This document shows, piece by piece, positions 47,701 through 56,409 of a stretch of DNA of 64,000 bases (positions are counted from its first letter, which is position 1; each line of letters opens with the position of its first letter). This stretch comes from Marthasterias glacialis (lineage: Eukaryota > Echinodermata > Asteroidea > Forcipulatida > Asteriidae), in assembly GCA_911728455.2 (NCBI GenBank), contig OU452221.1:8319047-8383046 (forward strand), given 5' to 3'. The position numbers were made by a program, and so were the translations under genes. The notes beneath the pieces were generated by a model. It was not told the origin of the DNA, did not search any database, and saw only the letters and a list, made by a program, of their open reading frames with translations.

Positions 47701-50700
47701 TACATTTAGACCTGACTACACTTGGGTACAGAGTTGCGGTACTTTTAGAGCTGCGCTACATTTAGGTCTTAGAGCTACAGTAAGGTGCTGCACATATCGT
47801 TAAATCTCGCGCTTTGTGTGGGTGAAATGAAGCGTTACACGGCACATGCATGTTCTGTTCACGCTCTGCAGTGGAATGTGCGGGCAACCTTTGCTACATA
47901 CAGGCTTGGAATTTCACACAAAAATACTGAAGTCACGTGATCCGTTTGCTGGCTCGGAAATATTTGCGTTGATACACAGCATCCGATGCCTGCTGGTTAG
48001 AACACTTGGCTCCCATTGAAATTCAGTTACAATGTTTTTTCTAACGTTTTTTTTTCTTCTTTCTTTCTTTTTTTTTCTCTTTATTCTCAAGTATCTTGAA
48101 ACTTACTTGACACATTTGTTTGTTTGTTTATTTTAGGAGTTACATCAGAGCCAACAATATGCTTGTTGATCCTGCTGAGCTTGAGAGACGAGAGATTAAG
48201 AAACAGAAGCACATGGAACACATGGTGAGTGCCTCCCACAATGAGCCTTTCCCATGAAATATGCCAGTTACATTCACGCATGCGTACATACATTATTAGT
48301 GGGCAAACGCCATTGAGTTGTGCACTAGGCAGACGCACAAATGTGTGTGCGTCACACCACCATTAGCCCCTTACAAAAAGGCGCAATGTTCCCTCATTTT
48401 GCCCACCAGTAGTGTTAGTGCGCATGCATGATGTGCAACTTACAGATTTCATGCAGAAGGGTCTATTAGCATGCTGACTTGGGCTACTGCTATGATTAGA
48501 TCACTGCATATTACCCTAACCATCCCCAAGCCATCAACATTTGCTTTGCTTGATTCTGTTAGACTGAGGACTGCACTAGTAAACTGATCATGTTTTACAT
48601 GGGATCAGGCATACCACCATAATCAGAGTCCAACAGTTTGAGTGTTGAGTCACTGTATGGTGATTGATTTTGTTAAAGGGTTAAGAAGGATTCTTGTTAA
48701 TCACTCAAAGGAGTTAGGGTTATTGAAATGAGTAACGGTGATGATTGGGGATTTTCAAATGCTATGTTCTTGATTCTAACTGCATCTCAGATGAAAGTAT
48801 TTCTCTGGAGGATTGGCACTGGTATGAACTTTGTAATCAGTGCGATTTCAGATTGAAATTAATCATTCCCAAAAGCCCAAGTGGTGATACACTTATCTGA
48901 ATTCACATTTGGTGTATCATTGTTCAGCTTGCTTTTGAAGCCCAGGTGGGGATACATTTGATCTGAATTCACACTTGGTTAATCATTGTTCAGCTTGCAG
49001 TCCAAGCCCATGTGGGGATTCTCTCTATCTAAATTTACATTTGCTTTAGATCATTGTTCAGCTTGCAGTCAAAAGCTAAGTGGGAATACACTTATTTGAA
49101 TTCACATTTGGTTTATCATTGTTCAGCTTGCAGTCCAAGCCCATGTGGGGATGCTCTCTATCTAAATTTACATTTGCTTTAGATCGTTGTTCAGCTTGCA
49201 GTCAAAAGCTAAGTGGGAATACACTTATTTGAATTCACATTTGGTTTATCATTGTTCAGCTTGCAGTCCAAGCCCATGTGGGGATGCTCTCTATCTAAAT
49301 TTACATTTGCTTTAGATCGTTGTTCAGCTTGCAGTCAAAAGCTAAGTGGGAATACACTTATCTGAATTCACATTTGGTTTATCGTTGTTCAGCAAGCAGT
49401 CAAAGCCCAAGTGGAGGAGAAGCAGAGATTGAAGAGAGAGGCAGAGGAGAGAAGACGTCGTGAGGAGGCTGAGCAAGAGATGAGGCTAGCCCAGCAGAGG
49501 GAAAACCTCCAACACCAGTTTGACTTGGAGAAAAACAAAAAGAGAAAGAAAGAGGTGATAGCCAGACTAAATTCCAAGTACCTGGTAGCTTGTGATGGCT
49601 GAGCGGTCTAGTGCAATGTACTCGCATTCTGAGGTCAATTTCATAGCTGTGCTTACCATGGAATTCTGCGCTTACGCCTCATAGAATCTCATACTTTGCG
49701 GGGCCCCGTAAGCGCAGAATTCTGTGGTAAGCAGAGCCATGAAATAAGGCCCTTGTAGTTAAGTCATCGGGGTGTGGTTTTGAATCCCAGTCATGACACT
49801 TGTGTCCTTGAGTAAGATACTTTACTATAATTGCTTCTCTTCACCCAGGGGTATAAATGGGTACCTGCGAGGGTAGAGGTTAAATTGTGTTTGAAAAGAC
49901 TTCAGAGTGCCACGGCAGCCTGGTGATGTATACTCCCCAGGGAGCTGAGAACAAGATTACAGGAATGTTAATTCTTTTTTCCTTGTTAATAATGATCAGA
50001 GAGTTATGGTGGAAATGTTCATAAATTAATTCATTACTCATTTTACGATTGGAAGAAAATAAGCTACTCGCCACCTACATAAGCCAAATTTCTTAGAGTG
50101 TTTTTTTTTTTTTTTTAGCAGAATTGTAACTGTGTTTTTCACATCAGAAAACAAACAGAACTTTGTTTTTTGTCAAACTGCAGTCATTCAAACAAAGCTA
50201 TGTTTGTCAAAGGCCATAAAAGTTATCAGCCTTAAATAGTCCCAGATTGAAGCAATTTGTTTACTTTTGCAAAATGGCATTGTTACTTACAGGAAGACGA
50301 AGCAGCCAGACAGAAAGCCTTAGCAGAGAGCATGCAGACAGCTTACCAAGAAGCTCAGCAAGAGAAACATCAGAAGAGACTAGATAAACTTGGCAGGATG
50401 GGACATGATACCTCTAACCTTAGACGTAGCTGGGATAGTAAGTCATTCACTTACTAACAATAATAATGTGCAGTTCATAGCGTTTTGTCATAGCTGAACC
50501 CATTTTATAGCACCTTGTAAGGGTTTACAAGGTGATGGGGCACAATCTGCTGCCAGCCATGCATAGCCTTTCGTCAAGGCCTTCTTGGCTCAGACATCTG
50601 TGTAGCCACGAAGCCACTGCAACGCGCGAAGACCAAGTCAGGGCCTTTTTCAAACTTTTTTCAAGGGCCTTTTTCAAACTTGTCAGGAATTTCTAATGTT

Positions 50701-53700
50701 TTTCTTTATTTCTCGATTTTTGCTACTCTAAGGGGGTAGCAAATTTCACAGCCAATCAGAAGCGATGGGGTCAGCATGTATTAACCTCATCCACATTGTG
50801 AATGGCTAACCTTTCAGCGCTGTTCGTATTTGCGTAAAAAGTATGAATAATTTATGTTTGGAACTTCATGAATAATTCAACATCAAAAACTGCAAAATCA
50901 AGTTGGAAAAGGCCCTCGTGCCTTGGCCACGAACGTTCACACTGACTTGTATTTGGTCTTCACAGCTACATAGCTGTCTAAGCCATGAGGGCCTTGACGA
51001 AAGGCTAAACCAAGCCAGACACACCGGTTGGTGCCAGATGAGGTGTACACACAAATCTTTTCCAAGCCAGCAAACCAAAGTTTGTACTCGAGGATGTCTT
51101 AACGCTGTTTAACTATTACACATGCATTTCATGATAATGATAGGTCTCATTGGCTGAGGCAGAATTTGCTGCTGCGGCTTGTTGCTAAGAGTGTTGCTAT
51201 GGGTATCCTATGAAAATTTTATTTTACCCACTATATTTACCTCTTTGTTGGCCTAATTATATTGTTACTGCTCAGAGAGTCAATAAGTTTTGTAATTTTT
51301 CTCACTTATGGGTTTTTTTCTCAAATTAATACCCTTTTTTTTTTTTTTTTTAATCTTTGAATCAACCAGCATATACCCTGTAGCCAAGCTCAGAGATTTG
51401 CTTTTACGTTACTGGTTTTGTTTTTGTTTTTTTTGTTTTTTCATATTCAGACCAGAATGGCAGCCCAGAGGGTCATCCTACTCATCCTATTTCCCATGCT
51501 GCCTACCAGAACGCCTACCAGACCACCCCACGGATGCAGCAGCCCACAGAACCCCAACCTGTCAGGCACTCTCCTCCAGCCCCAGTAGCCCATCATGTGA
51601 ATGATCAGGTGACACATCAGGTGACTCATCAAGTGACGGGAGCTCCAATAATGAAAGATGCATTTACATCACCTGTGTATGACCAGGCTGTACAAACAGG
51701 TATGACAGACTTAACTATAATGGAAGGGTTTTTTTTTTATTTGGTGTCCTCATAACATGTTCCCTGTTTAAATTCTGCCCAATTTATGGCATTTCTGTAG
51801 GTAAGTGATGACGTTTTGAGGCCGGAAGTGCAGAAAATGAGAATGCAGAGAATGTATACATTCGTTTACATTGCACTTCCGTCTCCAACAAAACGTCATC
51901 ACTTACCAACAGGATCTATATCAACAGCAATGATTGTGTGACGCTTACAAAAACAAGTTGAAATTCAGCTGGTCCAACTTGTAATCTAACTGTACGTTCT
52001 TCTGAAGACGAGTAGAGAATACCATACAAAACATCAAGACCATAACAACGTCTCTTTTCTGAGCCAACACTCCTCCCAAAAGGGATTTACACACGGTTGT
52101 ACCTGCAAGTCTACTGATAATAGGTACTTCCGAATCCAATTCTGGAAAATGTAAATTTGCTGCTTGTGGAGTCAATTTATTCAACGATCTCCCTGCCACA
52201 GTTAAGCATACATTGCCTCCAACTTCAGCCAGTTTTATACGCCCGTTTCAGATTTGAATTTATGGTACATGTTTGGCTTGTATTGTTTATTTTGTTTTTC
52301 TGTTTATGTATGTTGGTGCGATTGTTTATATTTTCTTTATTCATCTTTTTCTGGCTGGCTCAGATTTTATATTTTATCGCCCTTTACTGCCTTTACTGTA
52401 TTGTGTCAATTTCATCTGCCTTGCCTCACTTTTTTATTGTATTCTCTGTTATATCTTTTTTAATGGTTTTTTTTGTAATTTTCTTTTTTTGTATTAGCCA
52501 ATGTTTGTAGCTGCCGGGCACCTTTGAAAAACAGTGTTTCACTGAAGGGTTTCCCTGGGATAAACAAGAAATAAATATATAACTACTTGTATGTTGATTT
52601 TTTAAAATGAGGACAAGTGATTACTTACTTTGGCATACAATGGTTCTTTGATAAAAAAACACATCAACCAGCTTTGTAACCCTATCTCATACTTCAAGGG
52701 ATAACTAATAAGATGAAAATCTTATTAAGTTGTTTACTTAATAGGTTAGTAGTTTTTTTTTTGTTTTTCTTTTCGTAGTGGTCTTTTCTGCATTTTATTC
52801 AGAAGGCATAGTTTTAAGATATTGTTTAGGTGTACTTATTAACAGACCATGTATTCGGTGACACCATTCATGTTCACAGAACCACAGAGCCTGGACTTCC
52901 TACAGGCATGATTTGTACACAGTTCAGAAGGCCATATTTTTGACAGCAAGAGGGTGCAATACTTATTCCATTTTGAAAGTACAAAAATGTTTCAAAACAT
53001 TAAAATTACAAGCATATATCTTACACTGATTACATTATAAAACTGTCAAAAAAATCCTTCAAAAGTTCCATATTAACTGCTTTATTAGAAGTCTAATTGC
53101 ATCTGGTTTACCACTCTTTTTCTAATTGCATCTGGTTTGACCCCTAATATACCCCCAAAGGGCGCCCTCTTGCAGTCAAAACTAAGGCCTATTGATGAAA
53201 CATAAAATCTGACATAATTATGGATAAGGGGGCATTTTTACAAATGCACCAAATTGTATAAGGTCATTTTTTTGCAAACAAGGTGACATGGTCTATTGTT
53301 TGTGATAAACAAGTTATTATTATTATTACTATTTATTTACTTATTTATTTATTATTAGTATAATTTATTTTTATTTTTTTTTTTTTCAGAATTAAATTTC
53401 CCACCAAGTGGAGATATCTCACTTCAGACTGTTCAAATGGGCCGGGAAAACAGTGCTGGAATTGAATACAAATCAGATAGGAAACCGGCTAAAGGGGAAC
53501 CAGGAAAGAAATCTGATCGAACTCAAACGGAGAAAACTAAAGAGAGGAAAACCAGAACTGTTAGAGAAGAATCACAACCGGTTAAGAATAAGCGGCAAAG
53601 TCAGCGGACGTCACGGGCTTCCTCACCAGGGTCTGAGCAGGGTTACACAAGAAGTAAACCAGTGGCGGTAGTGGAGAGGCCTGTGTGGGGCGCAAGCTCC

Positions 53701-56409
53701 AAGAATAAAAAATTACAGCGAAATTCAGAAAAAGACTTGACTGTCAGCAAGAAGAAGCGTGACGAGAGACGTAAACAGCGGGCAGCAGATCTCCTTGCAG
53801 AGCAGGAACGTAACGCACCGGTCAGACTCACCAAAACAAAGAGGCCGAAATCTCCCATGGAAGACACTAAAAGGAAGGATCCCATGCGTGGGACTAAACC
53901 AACCAGATCAAGAGCAGTCAGCAGTGCTAATCAACACACAACCCACGAGGGTCGGACAGACTCGGTGGGAGACAGGGCAGATTCACTGCCAGGGAGCGAC
54001 AGGAGAAGTTATCTCCCTGACACGCCACCTCTGAAGAATGGTGACTTTGTTCCTTTCATGCGTACAGATGAACCTGTGATGAGTGAGGATAGCGTACCTG
54101 TTACCCCAGAGTCTAGGCAGATGCAGAGACATAGGAAGATCATCAGGACAGTTGTTGCCGATGACGGTCCCAGGCAGGTCAAGGAGGAAATCAGGAAACT
54201 GCCAGTACAGACAGAAAAAGTAAGTTACATTCACTGCAAAGGGTGTAGTTATGAACCAGGGATGAGATTCCTCCAGATTTTTTCTGGATTTCAGGAATTT
54301 ACAAAATTGTTGGTGTATAATTTTTTTAAGAAAAAAATAAAAATAAAAAAAAAATAAAAATTTTTAAATGGTATTTACGTACATCCCGGCCCTTGTAAAA
54401 TCTCATCACAGTACTTGTACTTTATTTTGACCACACCAAGGTGCTTGCCACATCTACATTTAATCACAGGATGCTGCCATTGATACGGGTTATGGCATGG
54501 TTGGTAGCCACCAAACCTGCCACCGGTGTTTCATGGATTTTTCATTTTCATCCACTCTCATCCCTGATGAAGTTATTATCTCATCTCTCAACTGGGCCAT
54601 ATTTCATGGCTCTGCTTACCGTGGAGCTCTTGCGCTTGCGATCACCATTCTTCGTTTACATGGGAGGTGCGCTCACGCAGAAGCAACAAATTCCTTGCTC
54701 ACCTGTGAACTACGCTGACGTAAGCGTGCAATTCCCTGCTTCCGTAAGCGTTGATTCTTTGCTTAGGGTAATCAGAGTCGTGAAATTGGGTCTTGCTATA
54801 GCAACAAGAGCTTAAGTCCTCTTTGCAACTCCTTATACCTATCTATCCAAAGTTTTGGGGATATAAAAACATCATCACAATTGCTCAGTTTGGGGTTTTG
54901 TTTTCCATACATTTTTTTATGAAAAATTAGTGTTGTACATGTAGGTCATAGTGCATTATAAGTTATGACTCATATAAATTGAGTGCATCTTTTGATAGCT
55001 GTAAATAATACATGCCCTGCAAGGGTCAGATTTTGTGCAGGCAGTATATGAAAAGCCATTGGCTAAAATGGCTACCAGTGCGAGACTTTAGGACAGTAGG
55101 TGGCAGCAGACATACCCGGTAATTCTCCATCGTCAATGTAATTCTTACCTGGCGCACATATCCAAGAACAACTAGAGCTCATGTGTTTGTTGCAACAAAC
55201 ACTAGGTGTTTGGGATATTTGTGCTGATGATGACATCAATGACAAAAACACATCACTACGATTCGAAATCAAAATTCATAATAAACTGGCAAAAGTCATA
55301 TCGAACAAGTGCATTTTCATGGCTTTTGGCAGTAAACTCTAAAATGAAGCCACATGAATACTTTCCAGATCATGAATAATTTTTGTTATACCTATTGCCA
55401 ATTACGTGACATTCTGACTTGTAGTTTTTTGAGCTATTCATAACAAACTTCATCATCTGGTTTCGACCGGAAGATGACCTCGGCCAAGGTCACTCACACA
55501 TACAAAAAATGTCATTGATTAACCGTATTATACGATGGTGAAACAATTATTGCCATAGCTATTTGTGTTTTCATAACAGAGGCTTTTGAAATAATTTAGC
55601 ATCTATAATTTTTTTTAAAAATAATGCGCAAAAAGCAGTTTTCGCGCCGTAATTTCCGGTTGCATCACGTGACTACTTTTATAGTTTGCGCCAATGTGTT
55701 ATACGTAAACCTCAATAATACTGCAAAGGTAGGTAACAATTGAACATTTGGTTTATGAGATATTGTTATTCATTCTCATAACTTTCAACTTCCGGTTTCT
55801 ACCGGAAGTGTTGACCTCAGGCAAGGTTACCTACACAAACAAAAATGGCAAGCTGTTCTTGTACTATATGGTGGTGAAAAATTTATTTCCATAACCTTTT
55901 GCATTTTTCATGACGGAGGGCTTTGAAATCATTAATTTTAATGCTTAAAAACCACTGTAATTTGATATATGATGACATCATCATGGCGTCCCATTACCTC
56001 CTGAATTTACAAGTTATAGTCTTACTACATGTAAAGTTTCAAGTTGATACAAGCTTCGCAACTGCAGACAAGTTCGCGCAGAAAAGAGAAGAAAAACTAT
56101 TAACCTTTTTTTTTAAACCGAACATTGCCCGAACAACTAATGAACTCGCCCGATATTTCTGCTGCCCTCTAGCATCCTCAGAGTCTTCCATTGTTTTCAG
56201 CTACAACCCGTACATGATATCTTCCCTTATAACCACCTTGGGTGATTACTCTTTTTGATCAACAGGATCCGCTCTTGAATCCAGAGAGATTGAAGGACTC
56301 GGAACAGAGGCAGGAGAGGATCTTGCAACAGCTATCCCACCTCAGACAGGGTTTGATGATGAAACAACGTGAGATGGAACTGGGCCTCAGTACCCCCGTC
56401 ACGATGTGA
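38793..56409 (+). CDS. CCDC66: Coiled-coil domain-containing protein 66 (CCDC66), complete, 15 exons
   Basis: Exons: 38793-38803, 40172-40233, 41826-41851, 42301-42679, 43009-43440, 44198-44343, 45422-45562, 46732-46810, 47176-47473, 48137-48224, 49393-49554, 50293-50437, 51451-51699, 53390-54219, 56266-56409. All are GT-AG with matching phases, giving 1,063 residues (human about 950). Diagnostic blocks follow the family order: MNSGEGLK start, TLTQDQLNAIL, KWKQELDEQVALK, QQEWLQELEQQ, NNMLVDPAELERR, a charged coiled coil (QVEEKQRLK to RLAQQRENLQHQF), GRMGHDTSNL, a VQTE motif, FVPFMRTDE, and the terminal DPLLNPERLKDSEQRQ with HLRQGLMMKQREMEL. CCDC66 is a microtubule, centriolar-satellite and ciliary protein involved in ciliogenesis and spindle organisation. 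The 11-nt first coding exon rests on phase and on agreement with the vertebrate MNLG start. Confidence 0.93.
39081..39196. mobile_element. Hairpin MITE with perfect 9-bp target duplication (CCDC66 intron 1)
   Basis: The element (39,090-39,187) begins tactcctagaactatgag and ends with the reverse complement. The arms meet at 'acgagctcgt'. The left arm has a 10-base extra 'tatgactgag' that the right arm lacks. It is flanked by GGGGCTTTA on both sides (39,081-39,089; 39,188-39,196). Nine-base duplications are characteristic of Mutator-like elements. Confidence 0.88.
39351..39492. mobile_element. 124-bp perfect palindrome with 9-bp target duplication (Mutator-like MITE)
   Basis: The element (39,360-39,483) starts tagacccagtaactggggcg and is its own exact reverse complement throughout, with centre ACT/AGT at 39,421/39,422 and no loop. 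AGTTGTGAT flanks both sides (39,351-39,359; 39,484-39,492). It has no coding content. A diverged relative is at 8,587-8,707. Confidence 0.93.
41008..41750. mobile_element. Dispersed non-autonomous element, longest copy (CCDC66 intron 2)
   Basis: The left end ccagttgacgccagatgacc is mirrored by the right end ggtcatcaggtcaccaactg-like sequence. Just inside are 'tatgcactcaccgtgcaacg' and, inverted, 'gggtgaaacgaagcat'. The copy shares blocks with 9,718-10,300, 20,450-20,800 and 47,810-48,000. No transposase. Confidence 0.65.
43418..43762. repeat. 171-bp tandem duplication of the CCDC66 exon 5 end and donor
   Basis: 43,418-43,588 and 43,589-43,762 both begin gaggaaatggaagcaagaac followed by tgggtaag. 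The first copy is the real exon end and donor. The second copy therefore contains 22 nt of exon 5 and a second intact donor inside intron 5, without an acceptor of its own. Confidence 0.9.
44590..44730 (-). mobile_element. tRNA-derived SINE, antisense partial copy
   Basis: On the minus strand it shows 'tggccaagtggtcaagagca' (A-box region), 'gattcgagtccc' (B box) and the 'cacttgtgtctttaagcaag' body, then 'agccgtaggtcc'. It lies in CCDC66 intron 6, facing the fuller plus-strand SINE at 44,989. Confidence 0.7.
44800..44970 (+). mobile_element. Second tRNA-like SINE family, copy 1
   Basis: A B box in 'gtgggttcgaatcccacccg' is followed by 'tttcacaggacttggggaaagtactcagtgtatagtgctcaacac'-like sequence, shared in degraded form with 46,495-46,620. 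The upstream A box is degenerate. Confidence 0.5.
44989..45405 (+). mobile_element. tRNA-derived SINE, near full length
   Basis: It begins with a pol III A box (tagccgagcggtc at 45,001) and a B box (ggttcgagtcc at 45,060-45,070), resembling a leucine or serine tRNA. A body follows ('cacttgtgtccttaagcaag', 'agccgtaggtcccc', 'gcaccttgtaagcccttata') and it ends in 'gcgctatataagactccgg' plus TTATTA. It lies in the sense direction in CCDC66 intron 6. Confidence 0.85.
46216..46412. mobile_element. Hairpin MITE with ends AATCCGAGCAGC, about 197 bp
   Basis: aatccgagcagctc and gagcgctgctcggatt form inverted ends. A second pair, 'tttacaccaccgcagctatgg' and its complement, lies inside. It is in CCDC66 intron 7. 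The interior is GC-rich with many cgcgc words. No clear target duplication. Confidence 0.75.
46495..46620 (+). mobile_element. Second tRNA-like SINE family, degraded copy
   Basis: Contains 'gtaggttcgaatcccatctg' (B box) and 'cttagacagctttcagtatgcagtgctcataatac', a match to the block at 44,890-44,935. Located in CCDC66 intron 7. Confidence 0.45.
46850..47040. mobile_element. Dispersed repeat with 'gtctgctgccaccta' core, copy 2
   Basis: Holds 'gagggcagcaaacttatcc' and, about 85 bases on, the partly complementary 'ggtaagtctgctgccacct', so the element is an imperfect inverted repeat. Related to 27,440-27,660. Located in CCDC66 intron 8. Confidence 0.55.
47810..48000. mobile_element. Dispersed non-autonomous element, partial copy 3
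   Basis: Shares 'gtgtgggtgaaatgaagcgtt', 'gcagtggaatgtgcgggcaac' and 'gctggctcggaaatatttgc' with the copy at 41,008-41,750. Located in CCDC66 intron 9. Confidence 0.55.
48880..49392 (+). repeat. Alternating 68/65-bp minisatellite ending at the CCDC66 exon 11 acceptor
   Basis: 'ttcag' at the same repeat position occurs at 48,923, 48,989, 49,057, 49,122, 49,190, 49,255, 49,323 and 49,388, giving spacings 66, 68, 65, 68, 65, 68, 65. The last one is the true acceptor. After each 'ttcag' most units carry 'cttgcagtcaaaagc' or 'cttgcagtccaagccca', clear relatives of the exon start 'caagcagtcaaagccca'. The unit thus derives from intron end plus exon start. Used as exons, the decoys would reach a stop within about 5-13 codons. 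Confidence 0.92.
49585..49900 (+). mobile_element. tRNA-derived SINE split by a MITE insertion
   Basis: The A box (atggctgagcggtc, about 49,594) and B-box region (ggttttgaatccc, about 49,775) are separated by 120 extra bases. These are a complete copy of the GGCCCAATTTCATGG-type MITE (49,633-49,752). The SINE body follows ('cacttgtgtccttgagtaag'). It lies immediately after CCDC66 exon 11. Confidence 0.8.
49633..49752. mobile_element. MITE inserted in a SINE
   Basis: Ends gtcaatttcatagctgtgct and 'agcagagccatgaaataaggcc' are inverted. Central arms 'gaattctgcgcttacg' and 'cgtaagcgcagaattc' pair perfectly. Its position between the SINE A and B boxes shows it transposed after the SINE. Confidence 0.8.
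50564..51007. mobile_element. TIR element with ends TAGCCTTTCGTCAAGGCC, about 444 bp
   Basis: tagcctttcgtcaaggcc and ggccttgacgaaaggcta are exact inverted ends. 'ttggctcagacatctgtgtagc' pairs imperfectly with 'gctacatagctgtctaagcc' inside. It lies in CCDC66 intron 12 and has no transposase frame. Confidence 0.85.
51800..51907. mobile_element. Short hairpin MITE with ends GGTAAGTGATGACGTTTTG
   Basis: ggtaagtgatgacgttttg and caaaacgtcatcacttacc are inverted, with 'cggaagtgca' and 'tgcacttccg' pairing inside. It lies in CCDC66 intron 13. Its left end happens to contain a donor-like GTAAGT. Confidence 0.8.
51930..52590 (+). mobile_element. LINE 3' fragment (probable)
   Basis: One plus-strand reading of about 52,080-52,250 contains 'GKCKFAACGVNLFNDLPATV', the type of C-terminal motif seen in LINE proteins (A-x-LWN-LP), interrupted by stops. 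The fragment ends in an AT-rich tail 'gaaataaatatataa'. Reverse transcriptase is not present. Located in CCDC66 intron 13. Confidence 0.45.
54594..54792. mobile_element. Longer relative of the GGCCCAATTTCATGG MITE
   Basis: gggccatatttcatggctct and 'gtgaaattgggtc' form the ends. Several 'gcgcttgcg', 'cgctcacgc' and 'cgtaagcg' words lie inside. It is in CCDC66 intron 14. Confidence 0.5.
55070..55210. mobile_element. Dispersed repeat with 'gtctgctgccaccta' core, inverted copy
   Basis: Contains 'agtaggtggcagcagacata' and 'gcgcacatatccaagaacaa', the reverse-strand version of blocks at 27,480 and 46,920. Located in CCDC66 intron 14. Confidence 0.5.
55455..55935. repeat. Two diverged tandem copies, about 330 bp apart
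   Basis: 55,455-55,600 and 55,795-55,935 share 'accggaag...tgacctc-g-caaggt', 'acaaaaaatg', 'atggtgaaa-a-tt-tt-ccata' and 'gaggcttttgaaat'. They lie in CCDC66 intron 14. No coding content. Confidence 0.6.

Noticed and set aside
52157-52510. 117-codon hydrophobic frame as a membrane protein
   Set aside because: It is T-rich 3' sequence of a LINE-like fragment in an intron. The hydrophobicity comes from poly-T composition.
38793-56409. First idea that this gene was CSPP1, another spindle-pole coiled-coil protein
   Set aside because: The ordered motifs (LTQDQL, KELDEQVALK-type, NNMLVDPAELERR, GHDTSNL, FVPFMRTDE, DPLLNPERLKD) fit CCDC66, not CSPP1.
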